A stretch of DNA of 41,578 bases from Bacteroidota bacterium (lineage in GTDB: Bacteria > Bacteroidota > Ignavibacteria > UBA10030 > SZUA-254): assembly GCA_020056225.1 (NCBI GenBank), contig JAGVIE010000029.1, forward strand, positions 1 to 41,578, read 5' to 3'. Below the pieces are notes generated by a model, which had not been told where the DNA came from, made no database searches, and worked only from the letters and a program-made list of their open reading frames with translations. This document shows, one piece after another, positions 26,821-36,031 of the stretch. The position numbers were made by a program, and so were the translations under genes. The stretch's first letter is position 1, and each line of letters opens with the position of its first letter.

Positions 26821-28354
26821 ACGTGCGCTTATTAGTGTTTCCGACAAAACCGGAATTGTTGAATTTGTCAAACGACTTCAGCGATGGAAAATCGAGATTA
26901 TTTCTACGGGCGGAACATTGAAAACATTGCATGATGCCGGAGTAAACGCAACATCGGTTTCAGAGGTTACCGGTTTTCCTGAAATTCTTGACGGAAGAGT
27001 TAAAACGCTTCATCCTAAAATCCATGTCGGATTGCTTGCAATACCTGATAATCCCGGACACCTACGACACATGAAAGAACTTGGCATCGAGCCGATTGAT
27101 ATAGTGGTGGTAAACTTGTATCCGTTCGAGCAAACCATTGAAAAAGAAAACATCACGCCCGACGAGGCAATTGAACAAATCGATATCGGTGGTCCTTCTA
27201 TGCTACGCGCGGCGGCAAAAAATTGTAAATATAAAATCGCGGTATCAAATCCATCTCAATACCAGGCGATACTCGCAGAATTGGAATCAAACAACGGATC
27301 AATCTCCGAAAATACTCGCTTTCAAATGGCGAAGGAAGTATTCCGTCAGACATCAAGATACGATGCGGCAATATCTAATTATCTAGACGAATTAATTACT
27401 ATACCGGAAGTGAAAGCATTGCCAGAAGTATTTTGGGTGAACTTTCCGAAAACCGACGAGCTCCGCTACGGCGAGAATCCACATCAGCGAGCGGCGTTGT
27501 ATGGTGACTTTCAAAAATATTTCGAAAAACTTCACGGCAAAGAACTTTCGTATAATAACATCGTCGATATTCAGGCGGCTTCGGAATTAGTGCAAGAATT
27601 TTCAGAGCCTGCTGTTGTCATCATCAAACATACGAATCCATGCGGCGCAGGAACGGGCAAGTCGTTAGCGGAAGCATACGAAAAAGCATTTGCCGCTGAC
27701 ACTAAATCCGCATTCGGTGGAATCGTTGCAGTGAATCATACTCTGGATATAGCGGCAGCACAATTAATTGACAAAGTATTCACAGAAGTTGTCATCGCGC
27801 CTAACTTTAACGACGGTGTTTTGGAATTCCTTAAGAAGAAGAAAGACCGCCGATTGATCAGGCAAAATATTTTACGGCAACCACGCACTGAATTTATTCT
27901 CAAGCATGTAACCGGCGGTGTTTTAGTTCAAACACCCGATGATGTAACAATATATAAAGACAGTTTGAAAGTTGTAACCATGCGGTCGCCTACAAACGAA
28001 GAACATGCCGCAATGATGTTCGGATGGAAAGTAGTAAAGCATGTCAAGTCAAACGCGATCGTATATTCTCGTTCCGACCGAACGGTCGGTATCGGCGCCG
28101 GGCAAATGTCGCGATTCGATTCATCGAGAATTGCGGTTATGAAAGCACACGAGTCGGGGCTTGATTTAAAAGGAACTGCGGTCGCTTCAGATGCATTCTT
28201 CCCGTTCGCCGATGGTTTGCTGGAAGCTGTAAATGTGGGCGCAACATCGGTTATTCAGCCGGGCGGATCTGTAAGGGATGCCGAAGTCATTAAGGCGGCT
28301 GACGACAATAATATTGCGATGATATTTACCGGCATCAGACATTTTAAACATTGA
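26801..28354 (+). CDS. purH: Bifunctional AICAR transformylase / IMP cyclohydrolase
   Basis: The 517-residue protein makes the last two steps of IMP synthesis. The N-terminal MGS-like cyclohydrolase domain (1-190) shows ALISVSDKTGIVEF, STGGT, DGRVKTLHPK and GGPSMLRAAAKN. The C-terminal transformylase domain carries the catalytic Lys276-His277 in IKHTNPCGAG and ends with IQPGGSVRDAEVI and FTGIRHF. Length is standard. It overlaps purN and is followed after 51 nt by mreB. Confidence 0.97.
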   Translation: MNLIPIKRALISVSDKTGIVEFVKRLQRWKIEIISTGGTLKTLHDAGVNATSVSEVTGFPEILDGRVKTLHPKIHVGLLAIPDNPGHLRHMKELGIEPIDIVVVNLYPFEQTIEKENITPDEAIEQIDIGGPSMLRAAAKNCKYKIAVSNPSQYQAILAELESNNGSISENTRFQMAKEVFRQTSRYDAAISNYLDELITIPEVKALPEVFWVNFPKTDELRYGENPHQRAALYGDFQKYFEKLHGKELSYNNIVDIQAASELVQEFSEPAVVIIKHTNPCGAGTGKSLAEAYEKAFAADTKSAFGGIVAVNHTLDIAAAQLIDKVFTEVVIAPNFNDGVLEFLKKKKDRRLIRQNILRQPRTEFILKHVTGGVLVQTPDDVTIYKDSLKVVTMRSPTNEEHAAMMFGWKVVKHVKSNAIVYSRSDRTVGIGAGQMSRFDSSRIAVMKAHESGLDLKGTAVASDAFFPFADGLLEAVNVGATSVIQPGGSVRDAEVIKAADDNNIAMIFTGIRHFKH

Positions 28355-28405
28355 TGGATAATTCTTATATTATTCCAAGTATTTTAATCATTTTATAGAT
28401 ATCTC

Positions 28406-29431
28406 ATGGGCTTCTTATCTTTCTTTTCGGCAGACTTAGCAATCGACCTCGGCACCGCCAACACCCTGATTTTCATGAAGGGCAAAGGTGTAGTGCTTAA
28501 TGAACCATCTATCGTTGCATTCGATCGCAACACCAAGCGTATAGTTGCAATCGGCAATGAAGCGAGAGAGATGCTTGGCAGGACACATCGCGACATTCGC
28601 ACTATCAGACCGATGAGGGATGGTGTAATCGCCGACTTTGAAATCGCGGAAGGAATGTTGCGCGAATTTATCAAGAAAGTTCACTCGAACTGGCTGCCGA
28701 GCAGGCGGATAGTTGTATGCATTCCGAGCGGCGTGACGGAAGTTGAAAAGCGTGCGGTCCGCGATGCAGCCGAGCATGCCGGAGCAAAAGAAGTTCACCT
28801 GATAGCTGAACCGATGGCTTCCGCTATCGGCATCGGCTTGGATGTTGATGCGCCTGCCGGAAATATGGTTGTCGATATCGGCGGCGGCACAACTGAAATT
28901 GCGGTGATCGCTCTTTCCGGAATTGTGAATGAAGAATCTATCCGTATAGCCGGCGATGAGATGAACAACGCCATCGTACAATTCTTCAAAAAAAATCATA
29001 ACATTTTAATCGGAGAGAGAACCGCTGAAGTGATTAAGTGTGAAGTCGGATCCGCTATGCCGCTAAAAGAAGAAATTACAATTCAGGTAAAGGGGCGCGA
29101 TCTGGTAAACGGCATTCCAAAAACAACGGAAGCAAGCTCGGTTGAAATCCGTGAATGTTTGAACGAATCCATACAGCAAATCGTCGACGCAATTAAGCTG
29201 ACGCTCGAGCGGACACCTCCGGAGCTTTCCGCCGATATTCTCGACCGCGGTATCATGCTGACCGGCGGCGGCGCGCTCCTCAAACAACTCGATGAACGTA
29301 TCCGGCTGGAAACAAGTCTCCCGGTGCACGTTGCGGAAGATCCACTGACTGCGGTAGTACGCGGTACGGGAAAAGTGCTCGAGCATTTGAGTCATTACAG
29401 CAAAGTTTTAGTAAAGAGTAGGAGATACTGA
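28406..29431 (+). CDS. mreB: Rod shape-determining protein MreB
   Basis: The 341-residue bacterial actin has phosphate-1 DLGTANTLI near 11-19, VVCIPSGVTEVEKRA, phosphate-2 VVDIGGGTTEIAV, the EPMASAIG segment, and the C-terminal adenosine motif LTGGGALLKQLDE. It polymerises on the inner membrane and places the elongasome. Its N-terminal amphipathic start (MGFLSFFSADL) fits membrane binding. It opens the mreBCD-mrdA-rodA set. A structured 58-nt gap with a long stem-loop (29431-29480) separates it from mreC. Confidence 0.98.
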   Translation: MGFLSFFSADLAIDLGTANTLIFMKGKGVVLNEPSIVAFDRNTKRIVAIGNEAREMLGRTHRDIRTIRPMRDGVIADFEIAEGMLREFIKKVHSNWLPSRRIVVCIPSGVTEVEKRAVRDAAEHAGAKEVHLIAEPMASAIGIGLDVDAPAGNMVVDIGGGTTEIAVIALSGIVNEESIRIAGDEMNNAIVQFFKKNHNILIGERTAEVIKCEVGSAMPLKEEITIQVKGRDLVNGIPKTTEASSVEIRECLNESIQQIVDAIKLTLERTPPELSADILDRGIMLTGGGALLKQLDERIRLETSLPVHVAEDPLTAVVRGTGKVLEHLSHYSKVLVKSRRY

Positions 29432-29480
29432 GAGCGCGAGCATCGATTATGCATACCCAAGGATCGACTGCTACCGCTCT
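29431..29480 (+). other. Intercistronic stem-loop between mreB and mreC
   Basis: Three stacked helices share one axis: AGAGCG (29431-29436) with CGCTCT (29475-29480), AGCA (29439-29442) with TGCT (29469-29472), and CGAT (29444-29447) with ATCG (29463-29466). Together they give 14 bp with small internal loops. There is no T tract, so it is unlikely to be a terminator. It could protect the mreB message 3' end or lower downstream expression. Confidence 0.5.
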
Positions 29481-29489
29481 AAGCTATAC

Positions 29490-30326
29490 ATGCAAAGGCT
29501 AATCAATATCATATTGTTGTTCAAGGAATACTTCGTTCTTACACTCCTTATTATCTTTTCCTTAATCCTTCTCGGCTCAAATGACAATGTTCAGATTAGG
29601 GCGTTTCGTTCATACACAGTTAGTTTTCTCGGAATATTCCAGGACGCACTTTCAATAATTCCGAATGTATTCGAACTGAAGCGAGAGAATGAAATACTGC
29701 GGCAATTAAACGTAAATTTATCCGATGAAGTTAACCGGCTTCGCGAAGCGCGACTGGAAAACATACGTCTTCGCTCAATGCTAGGATTGAAAGAGCATGG
29801 GGACATTAAACTGGTCACTGCCGATATTGTCGGCAAAAGCCTTCACCTCCTCCGGAATACGGTTACTTTGAACTCAGGTGAAAACAGCGGCGTACGATCG
29901 GACATGCCGATTATTTCTGAAAAAGGACTTGTGGGAAAACTGATAGCGACAAGCGCTCGGTATTCTATTGGTCAGCTTATGCTGAATAAAGATTTTCGGG
30001 CGAGCGCCAGGATACAACGAAGCCGTATCGATGGAATTATTGCATGGGACGGCGGAGAGGTTCTGAAACTCAAGAATGTTTCTAAAACGCAGGATGTGCG
30101 TGAAGGCGACATCGTTACTACATCGGAGTACAGCAATCTATTCCCTGCCGATATTAAAATCGGATTTGTCTCCAGAGTAAGTGAAAAGACCGGGAGCTTG
30201 TTCAAAGATATTGATGTCACACCCAGCGTCGATTTTTCTTCGCTGGAACAGGTGTTCATAGTAATTACAGAAATCGATTCGGAGCGCGTAGCTCTTGAAA
30301 AGAAAACCATTCGCACCAGAAAATGA
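29490..30326 (+). CDS. mreC: Rod shape-determining protein MreC
   Basis: The 278-residue protein is the periplasmic scaffold linking MreB to the PBP2-RodA synthase. One N-terminal membrane segment (about 13-30) is followed by a coiled coil (about 60-100, FELKRENEILRQLNVNL type) and the MreC beta-barrel domains with ADIVGKSLHLLRNTVTLNSGENSGV-type sequence and a conserved GLVGKLI. It overlaps mreD by 4 nt. Confidence 0.95.
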   Translation: MQRLINIILLFKEYFVLTLLIIFSLILLGSNDNVQIRAFRSYTVSFLGIFQDALSIIPNVFELKRENEILRQLNVNLSDEVNRLREARLENIRLRSMLGLKEHGDIKLVTADIVGKSLHLLRNTVTLNSGENSGVRSDMPIISEKGLVGKLIATSARYSIGQLMLNKDFRASARIQRSRIDGIIAWDGGEVLKLKNVSKTQDVREGDIVTTSEYSNLFPADIKIGFVSRVSEKTGSLFKDIDVTPSVDFSSLEQVFIVITEIDSERVALEKKTIRTRK

Positions 30327-30808
30327 CGCGGCAAATTAAATATCTTTTCCTGACTTTTTTTCTGATTATCATCCAGACCCAAGCCTTCAAACTGCTTTCT
30401 CTCGAAGGCATAACGCCCGACATTCTTACAATCTGGATCGTTTATATAGCGCTAAAAAGAGGACAGCTTCAGGCGACCTTATGGGGATTCGTAATCGGAT
30501 TATTATTCGATTTGACAACCGGAAATTTTATCGGTCTCGCCGCACTTACAAAAACAATTGCCGGATTCACTGCCGGTTATTTTTTCGGAGAGAATAAAGC
30601 GCCGGCAACTCTCGCCAGTTACCGATTTGTTCTGATCGTTTTGCTTGCTTCGCTTATTCATAACACGATATATTTCATTGCCTTCACACGCGGAAGCGAG
30701 ATAGGTTTATTTAAGGCAATTTTCCAGTTCGGTCTTGCAACCACATTCTACACTGCCGCTCTGGCATTTCTTCCGATGTTCGGTTTTTCAAGGAAATATA
30801 TTTCCTGA
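30323..30808 (+). CDS. mreD: Rod shape-determining protein MreD
   Basis: The 161-residue, very hydrophobic protein has about five membrane helices and the MreD pattern (LEGITPDIL, GFVIGLLFDLTTGNFIGL, AGFTAGYFFG). ATG 30323 overlaps the mreC stop. It bridges MreC and the PBP2-RodA complex in the inner membrane. The next start follows one base after its stop. Confidence 0.92.
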   Translation: MTRQIKYLFLTFFLIIIQTQAFKLLSLEGITPDILTIWIVYIALKRGQLQATLWGFVIGLLFDLTTGNFIGLAALTKTIAGFTAGYFFGENKAPATLASYRFVLIVLLASLIHNTIYFIAFTRGSEIGLFKAIFQFGLATTFYTAALAFLPMFGFSRKYIS

Positions 30809-30809
30809 T

Positions 30810-32630
30810 ATGTCGGAATTCATCGAATCATCTTCCCGAAAAATTGTTGTCTTCATCGCTATCGGTATTGTATTTGCTGTCTTCTTCCTGCGGCTTGTTC
30901 AGCTTCAACTTTTATATTCGGATGTGTACGGAAAAAAATCCGAAGAGAATAGTATCCGGCAAATCGCACGCGATCCTATCCGGGGATTACTGATAGATCG
31001 AAAAGGAAAGCTCATCGTAGATAACCGGCCCTCGTACAGCGTTACTATAACACCCGCAGAATTGCAAATCGATAATTTTGGCTTCCTCTCTAAAATACTG
31101 CAACTCGATACAGCGTTCATCAAAGAAAAGATCGTTAGAGGAATCAGGTATAATCGTTTCGCGCCTGTAAAAATAAAACGAGATATTGATTTCAAAACGC
31201 TTTCTATTATAGAAGAAAATAAAGAGAAACTTGCCGGCATAGATTACCAGATCGAATCGAAGAGGTTTTATCCGACGAGCGCTAAAGCGACTCATCTATT
31301 TGGATACACTAAAGAAATTTCAGATCAGCAGCTATTAGAGATGGGCAATGAATACCGCCCAGGCGACAATATAGGCGCAAGCGGGTTAGAAGCGGCTTAC
31401 GAGCGCTATCTCCGCGGACAAAAAGGATATGAACTTCTAACAGTGAACGCGCTGGGTCAAATGCTCGGCAATTTCAACGACGGAAAAAACGATATTGCCG
31501 TGCGCGAAGGCAGCGATCTTTATCTGGCGCTCGACTCAGACCTGCAAGCCCTCGCAGAATCTCTTCTTAGCGATAGACGCGGTGCAATTGTGGCAATAGA
31601 TCCGAATGACGGCGGCGTGCTTGCGCTTGTAAGCAAACCAGATTACGACCTTACATCGTTCGGCAGTGTCACACCCTGGGATGTATGGAAGGCTCTAAAC
31701 ACCGATGAAAGTAAACCACTTTTCAATCGTGCGACTCTTACAAGATATCCACCCGGATCAACATTCAAGATGGTTCTTGCCGCCGCGGCGCTGGAAGAAG
31801 GAGTCATTAATACAAACTGGCGTGTGAACTGTACCGGCGCATTTCGCTTCGGCAATAAAGTCTTTCATGACCTGCACACTCACGGCTCGACAAACGTCGT
31901 CGAAGCCATCCAGCGATCATGCAACGTGTTTTTTTATCAATTAATGCTTAAGACCGGCTTAGAGCGTTGGACACGTTATGGACGTGACTTCGGCTTCGGC
32001 TCACCGACCGGAATAGACATCCTTGAAGAAAATCCCGGATTGCTTCCATCAGACGAGTACTTCGACCGCGTCTATGGAAAAGGCAAATGGACGCAAGGAT
32101 ATCTCGTCAGTCTGAGTATCGGGCAGGGTGAAGTTGGTGTTTCACCGATCCAGATGGCAAATTATGCCGCTACACTTGGCAACAAAGGATATTATCATAC
32201 ACCGCATGCGGTCCTGCGAATCAAGGATAAAGACACGGGTGAGATTCAAGTTGTACCAACTGAGACGCGGAAAATGGAAATCTCAGATTGGGTTTGGGAC
32301 ATACTCCAGGATGGAATGTACCGCTGTGTGAACGAACCGGGTGGAACGGGACAGGCGGCAAAAGTCAAAGGAATCGCAGTTTGCGGAAAAACCGGCACAG
32401 CACAAACCCCGCACGGTAAAAAAGACCACGCATGGTTCATTGGTTTTGCGCCGCGCGAAAATCCGAAGATCGCTATCTGCGTATTAGTCGAGAATGCCGG
32501 CTACGGCGGCGCATTCGCCGCACCGATAGCCGGGTTATGTATCGAACAATATTTATATGGATCTCTTATCCGCAATAATCCGCAGGGCGTAGTCGCTGCC
32601 GATGAAAAGAATGAAGATACAGGAGACTGA
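30810..32630 (+). CDS. mrdA: Penicillin-binding protein 2 (elongasome transpeptidase)
   Basis: The 606-residue class B PBP cross-links peptidoglycan during cell elongation. I place the start at ATG 30810 (MSEFIESS), one base after the mreD stop; the longer frame back to 30735 would read through mreD. One N-terminal membrane anchor (about 11-31), then the pedestal domain with RDPIRGLLIDRKG, then the transpeptidase domain with nucleophile Ser317 in PGSTFK, the SCN motif at 370-372, and KTG at 527-529. It overlaps rodA by one base. Confidence 0.96.
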   Translation: MSEFIESSSRKIVVFIAIGIVFAVFFLRLVQLQLLYSDVYGKKSEENSIRQIARDPIRGLLIDRKGKLIVDNRPSYSVTITPAELQIDNFGFLSKILQLDTAFIKEKIVRGIRYNRFAPVKIKRDIDFKTLSIIEENKEKLAGIDYQIESKRFYPTSAKATHLFGYTKEISDQQLLEMGNEYRPGDNIGASGLEAAYERYLRGQKGYELLTVNALGQMLGNFNDGKNDIAVREGSDLYLALDSDLQALAESLLSDRRGAIVAIDPNDGGVLALVSKPDYDLTSFGSVTPWDVWKALNTDESKPLFNRATLTRYPPGSTFKMVLAAAALEEGVINTNWRVNCTGAFRFGNKVFHDLHTHGSTNVVEAIQRSCNVFFYQLMLKTGLERWTRYGRDFGFGSPTGIDILEENPGLLPSDEYFDRVYGKGKWTQGYLVSLSIGQGEVGVSPIQMANYAATLGNKGYYHTPHAVLRIKDKDTGEIQVVPTETRKMEISDWVWDILQDGMYRCVNEPGGTGQAAKVKGIAVCGKTGTAQTPHGKKDHAWFIGFAPRENPKIAICVLVENAGYGGAFAAPIAGLCIEQYLYGSLIRNNPQGVVAADEKNEDTGD

Positions 32631-33847
32631 TGGATACCTGGTTTAAAGATAATGTTGATCTTAAAACGATTGCCCCTACCCTGCTTCTGCTGGCAATCGG
32701 TGTTGCTTCCGTGTACAGCGCAACTTACGACGCAGGCGCATCAATGTATTTTAATCGGCAGTTGATCTGGACAGGCATCGGAATTCTCTTGATGCTCATT
32801 ATCATGGTTATACCTTTCCGTACGCTCCAGTTGTTATCTTATCCGTTATACGGTTTTTCAATTTTACTCCTGATAGTCGTACTAATTGCCGGAAAAATGG
32901 TCGCAGGTTCCAAGAGCTGGTTCGGCGTTGCAGGTTTCGGCTTACAGCCATCCGAGATTGTTAAAGTAACTACTATTCTCGCGCTCGCATCTTATCTGTC
33001 TGAACGTTATGTCAATCTCAATCGTTTCAAACATCTCTCAATTACGTTGGGATTTGTTCTGCTGCCTGTTCTTCTCATAGTACTTCAGCCCGATGTTGGA
33101 ACTGCAATTATTTATCTCGGAATGCTTGTGATTATTTTATATTGGGCAGGCGCTTCCAATTTTTTGATGATGACTATGATCGCTCCATTTGCGGCGGTTA
33201 TTGCAACGCTATTCGGCACTACTCCGTTCTTGATCGTTATTGCTGTTACATTCGTGACACTATTTTTACTGCGACAGAATCGTCTTGCGGCGGCGATGGT
33301 ATTTTCGCTGACGGTTCTCATGGGCGTTTCTGTTCAATATATTTTCGGTAAGCTTGCGCCGCACCAGCAAAAGCGCATCGTAACATTCCTCAATCCCGAT
33401 GCGGATCCACTTGGCGCCGGGTACAATGTCATCCAGTCGAAGATTGCCATTGGTTCCGGTGGATTGTTCGGTAAAGGATTTCTGCAAGGATCGCAAACGC
33501 AGTTAAACTTTATCCCTGCGCAGTGGACTGATTTTATTTACTGCGTTCCGAGTGAAGAATTCGGATTTATGGGTGCGTTCGCTATTCTGCTTTTCCTTAC
33601 GTTGTTTCTCATTCGCGGAGTACAAATCGCCTCTATGGTAAAGAGCCGGTACGCAAGTTTAGTTGCAATTGGTGTTGTTGCCGCATTCGCCACGCACACG
33701 ATAATCAACATAGGTATGTCGATGGGTATAATGCCCGTTGTCGGTGTGCCTCTTCCTTTCTTAAGCTATGGCGGCTCGAACCTCCTGACGAATATGATTA
33801 TGGCGGGACTGTTGTTGAACATGTACGCGAACAGGAAGGAATATTAA
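32630..33847 (+). CDS. rodA: Peptidoglycan glycosyltransferase RodA (SEDS family)
   Basis: The 405-residue membrane protein of about ten helices is the SEDS glycan polymerase that works with PBP2. Signature parts are GSKSWFGVAGFGLQPSEIVK, LQPDVGTAIIYLGM (with the catalytic Asp region), GYNVIQSKIAIGSGGLFGKGF, and VPLPFLSYGGSNLL near the C-terminus. ATG 32630 overlaps the mrdA stop (TGATGG). It closes the mreBCD-mrdA-rodA cluster and is followed at once by a strong terminator. Confidence 0.97.
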   Translation: MDTWFKDNVDLKTIAPTLLLLAIGVASVYSATYDAGASMYFNRQLIWTGIGILLMLIIMVIPFRTLQLLSYPLYGFSILLLIVVLIAGKMVAGSKSWFGVAGFGLQPSEIVKVTTILALASYLSERYVNLNRFKHLSITLGFVLLPVLLIVLQPDVGTAIIYLGMLVIILYWAGASNFLMMTMIAPFAAVIATLFGTTPFLIVIAVTFVTLFLLRQNRLAAAMVFSLTVLMGVSVQYIFGKLAPHQQKRIVTFLNPDADPLGAGYNVIQSKIAIGSGGLFGKGFLQGSQTQLNFIPAQWTDFIYCVPSEEFGFMGAFAILLFLTLFLIRGVQIASMVKSRYASLVAIGVVAAFATHTIINIGMSMGIMPVVGVPLPFLSYGGSNLLTNMIMAGLLLNMYANRKEY

Positions 33848-33880
33848 AAAGCCGAGCCAATGAGGCACGGCTTTTCTTTC
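33847..33880 (+). terminator. Intrinsic terminator after rodA
   Basis: AAAAGCCG (33847-33854) pairs with CGGCTTTT (33868-33875), with a further GCC/GGC inside after one A:A mismatch and a 5-nt loop, then a T-rich tract. It closes the elongasome operon. The A tract on the left arm would let it also work for the convergent gene at 33918. Confidence 0.9.
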
Positions 33881-33917
33881 TTGCCAATTTACTACTCCTG
33901 AGAGGTGTGAATTCTCC

Positions 33918-34820
33918 TTACCTAATTAGAAGCATCATCTTCATATCCGTAAATTTACCAGCTTGCAAGCGGTAGAAATATACACCACTTGGTAGTTCTT
34001 TTGGTGTCCATCCGATTGAGTAGGTTCCAGGATTTATCTTTTCGTCAGCTAACATCGCAATTTCTCTTCCCAAGACATCAAATACCTTCAAAGTTATCTT
34101 CACTCCGATGGGTATTGAGAATGTAAATATCGTTGAGGAATTAAACGGATTAGGAAAATTCGGGTAAAGTGTGATGCTAGTCGAAAATTCAGGCGTATGA
34201 TGTTCATGAACAGAAACAATTGTCGTATCTCCATACAGCCGCCCATCAATGAAAGCACCTCTCAAATAGAGGTTATATCCAAGGTCACCGCCTCCGCGGA
34301 AGATAACTCCCAATCCTTCTGCAATTACCTCTTCGTAATGCACCAACCTCACGATGGAGTCTCCAATACCGTATCGAATGAATTTCGCAGTGGTAGGTTG
34401 ACCAAATAGCGTATCTTGGTAAACAGACAACACCTCGGCTAGTTCATTTTCTGCTGGATCTGAAATCCAAACTGTACCAACTGTAGCATTCAATTTGTAT
34501 TGGAGCCGGTTGAACCATCCACCGCCGCTCGCAAACACCTGTCCAGTGGTATCTATTCGATACTCATCGAACCACGGGGTGTTGACGGCTGGTCCCGTGG
34601 GATTTAGACTCAGTCGTTCAACACGGAGATGTACGGTTCCCTCCGTGTCGGTGGAATCGAAGATGATACGGTCTTGAATTGTGTCGTTTCCCACACCGTC
34701 CAGCACAAAGTATTCCCACATGTCGCCAAGGTGATGTGGGAAAAAATCCAGCGGACGGGTTTGTGTAACAACAGAACTTGGAAGTGCAAGAATGAGCAAG
34801 AAAAAGAATGTCGTCTTCAT
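33918..34820 (-). CDS. Secreted protein of unknown function with T9SS tail
   Basis: The 300-residue protein has a signal peptide (MKTTFFFLLILALPSSVVTQ). Its N-terminal beta-rich domain (about 22-205) opens PLDFFPHHLGDMWEYFVLDG. A standard T9SS C-terminal domain follows (about 215-300: LYPNFPNPFNSSTIF, VFDVLGREIA, SGVYFYRLQAG, KMMLLIR). The N-terminal domain resembles that of its upstream neighbour (FYPLKIGNVWQYQHVD), so the two arose by tandem duplication. I do not recognise a catalytic motif. It should be moved across the outer membrane by a T9SS encoded elsewhere. Confidence 0.85.
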   Translation of the reverse strand: MKTTFFFLLILALPSSVVTQTRPLDFFPHHLGDMWEYFVLDGVGNDTIQDRIIFDSTDTEGTVHLRVERLSLNPTGPAVNTPWFDEYRIDTTGQVFASGGGWFNRLQYKLNATVGTVWISDPAENELAEVLSVYQDTLFGQPTTAKFIRYGIGDSIVRLVHYEEVIAEGLGVIFRGGGDLGYNLYLRGAFIDGRLYGDTTIVSVHEHHTPEFSTSITLYPNFPNPFNSSTIFTFSIPIGVKITLKVFDVLGREIAMLADEKINPGTYSIGWTPKELPSGVYFYRLQAGKFTDMKMMLLIR

Positions 34821-34850
34821 ATCTGTTATTTGCCGAAAGTATTTTGTGAG

Positions 34851-35795
34851 TTATTTAATAAGAATCATCACATTCGTTTTGTTAAATTCACCGGCACGTA
34901 ATCGATAGATATATACTCCGCTCGAAAGCATCGAAGCATCAAACACTTCTTGATAATGACCCGGTTGTTTTGTTCTATTAACCAATTGTGCGACTTTTCT
35001 GCCGAGCATGTCATAAACTTCCAGTGTAACAAACGTCTCACGCGGTATCTCATATGTTATCATCGTTGAAGTGTTAAATGGGTTTGGATAATTTTGCATA
35101 AGATGAAATGAAGTTGGAATCATCAAAGAATTTTCATCAACTCCCACTAAGGTTCCATATTTTACACCATTGATGATCGCACCGATCAATTGCCGTGCAG
35201 CAGTTTCTATTGTCTCTTCACGATAAATGCCAATCCCTCTTACTAACAACCAGTCAACGTAATACCATGTTGTGTCGCCTGTCTCAGGGCAAATAGCGCC
35301 TGGCGTAAAGCGCATCACCTCGCGAGTTTGCCCAAAAATATTCGAAGTATAAATACCATCGTAGCGCATAAACCAAGGGTAACACAATGTAGCAACGAGG
35401 TTTTGGCATGTTCCCCAAATCGTACCAACCTGTTCATTCAGACGATAAACGTTGAATGAATAAGCCATTTGGCACTCTTGTGTAGTATCAGTTGCTACTC
35501 CTCCATAATTTTGCCAGACATGAAGTAAACTATCGATGCGGACTAAGCCGCATCCCTGATAATAGCGCTCTCCGTCAGGTAAAATTGTATCGCCAGCTAT
35601 TCGACAAGTACTAATATATTGTACTCCAAAGGGATCGACATGTTGATATTGCCAAACGTTACCAATTTTAAGAGGGTAGAATTCTTTGAGTGTTGTATCT
35701 ATTTGTGATATCACTATCTCCTTTAGAAGCAATATCGATAATATCAAAATAAATAATCTAGATGTTTTTATGCTTGTCTTTTTCAATAAACACAT
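34851..35795 (-). CDS. Secreted protein of unknown function with T9SS tail (paralogue)
   Basis: The 314-residue protein has a basic n-region and hydrophobic core (about 13-30), then an N-terminal domain (about 35-220) starting EFYPLKIGNVWQYQH. A T9SS C-terminal domain follows (LMQNYPNPFNTSTMITY, VYDMLGRKVA, SGVYIYRLRAG, NVMILIK). The N-terminal domain has six cysteines (C62, C81, C107, C129, C137 and C172), unlike its neighbour, which has none there; disulfides are possible outside the cell. It is upstream of its 33918 paralogue by 30 nt and likely shares a transcript. Confidence 0.85.
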   Translation of the reverse strand: MCLLKKTSIKTSRLFILILSILLLKEIVISQIDTTLKEFYPLKIGNVWQYQHVDPFGVQYISTCRIAGDTILPDGERYYQGCGLVRIDSLLHVWQNYGGVATDTTQECQMAYSFNVYRLNEQVGTIWGTCQNLVATLCYPWFMRYDGIYTSNIFGQTREVMRFTPGAICPETGDTTWYYVDWLLVRGIGIYREETIETAARQLIGAIINGVKYGTLVGVDENSLMIPTSFHLMQNYPNPFNTSTMITYEIPRETFVTLEVYDMLGRKVAQLVNRTKQPGHYQEVFDASMLSSGVYIYRLRAGEFNKTNVMILIK

Positions 35796-35960
35796 CCCTT
35801 CCCTATCAGTCCAACTATATATATCATCAAACCAAATCCGGTAGCTGCTAACACGTTAATTTATATTTCACCAACCCCTACTCAAGATTTTAAGGAATAT
35901 TCAACGCATTGTCAAGGATAAAATTCGCCTTTCTCCCTACATAGAATAACATCAGCCAAT

Positions 35961-35989
35961 TTGCCATTTATCCAGAACGTTCTTATTTT
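35961..35989 (+). promoter_or_regulatory. Possible promoter with palindromic operator before the LonC-like gene
   Basis: TTGCCA (35961-35966), a 17-nt spacer and TATTTT (35984-35989) form a moderate sigma-70-like promoter 43 nt before ATG 36032. The last ten spacer bases are the perfect palindrome AGAACGTTCT (35974-35983), abutting the -10 box. A repressor bound there would block the promoter. The rest of the 35796-36031 gap shows nothing else. Confidence 0.4.
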
Positions 35990-36031
35990 GAATAACAATG
36001 TTTCAAACTTCTTCACATAAAATATACGGTT

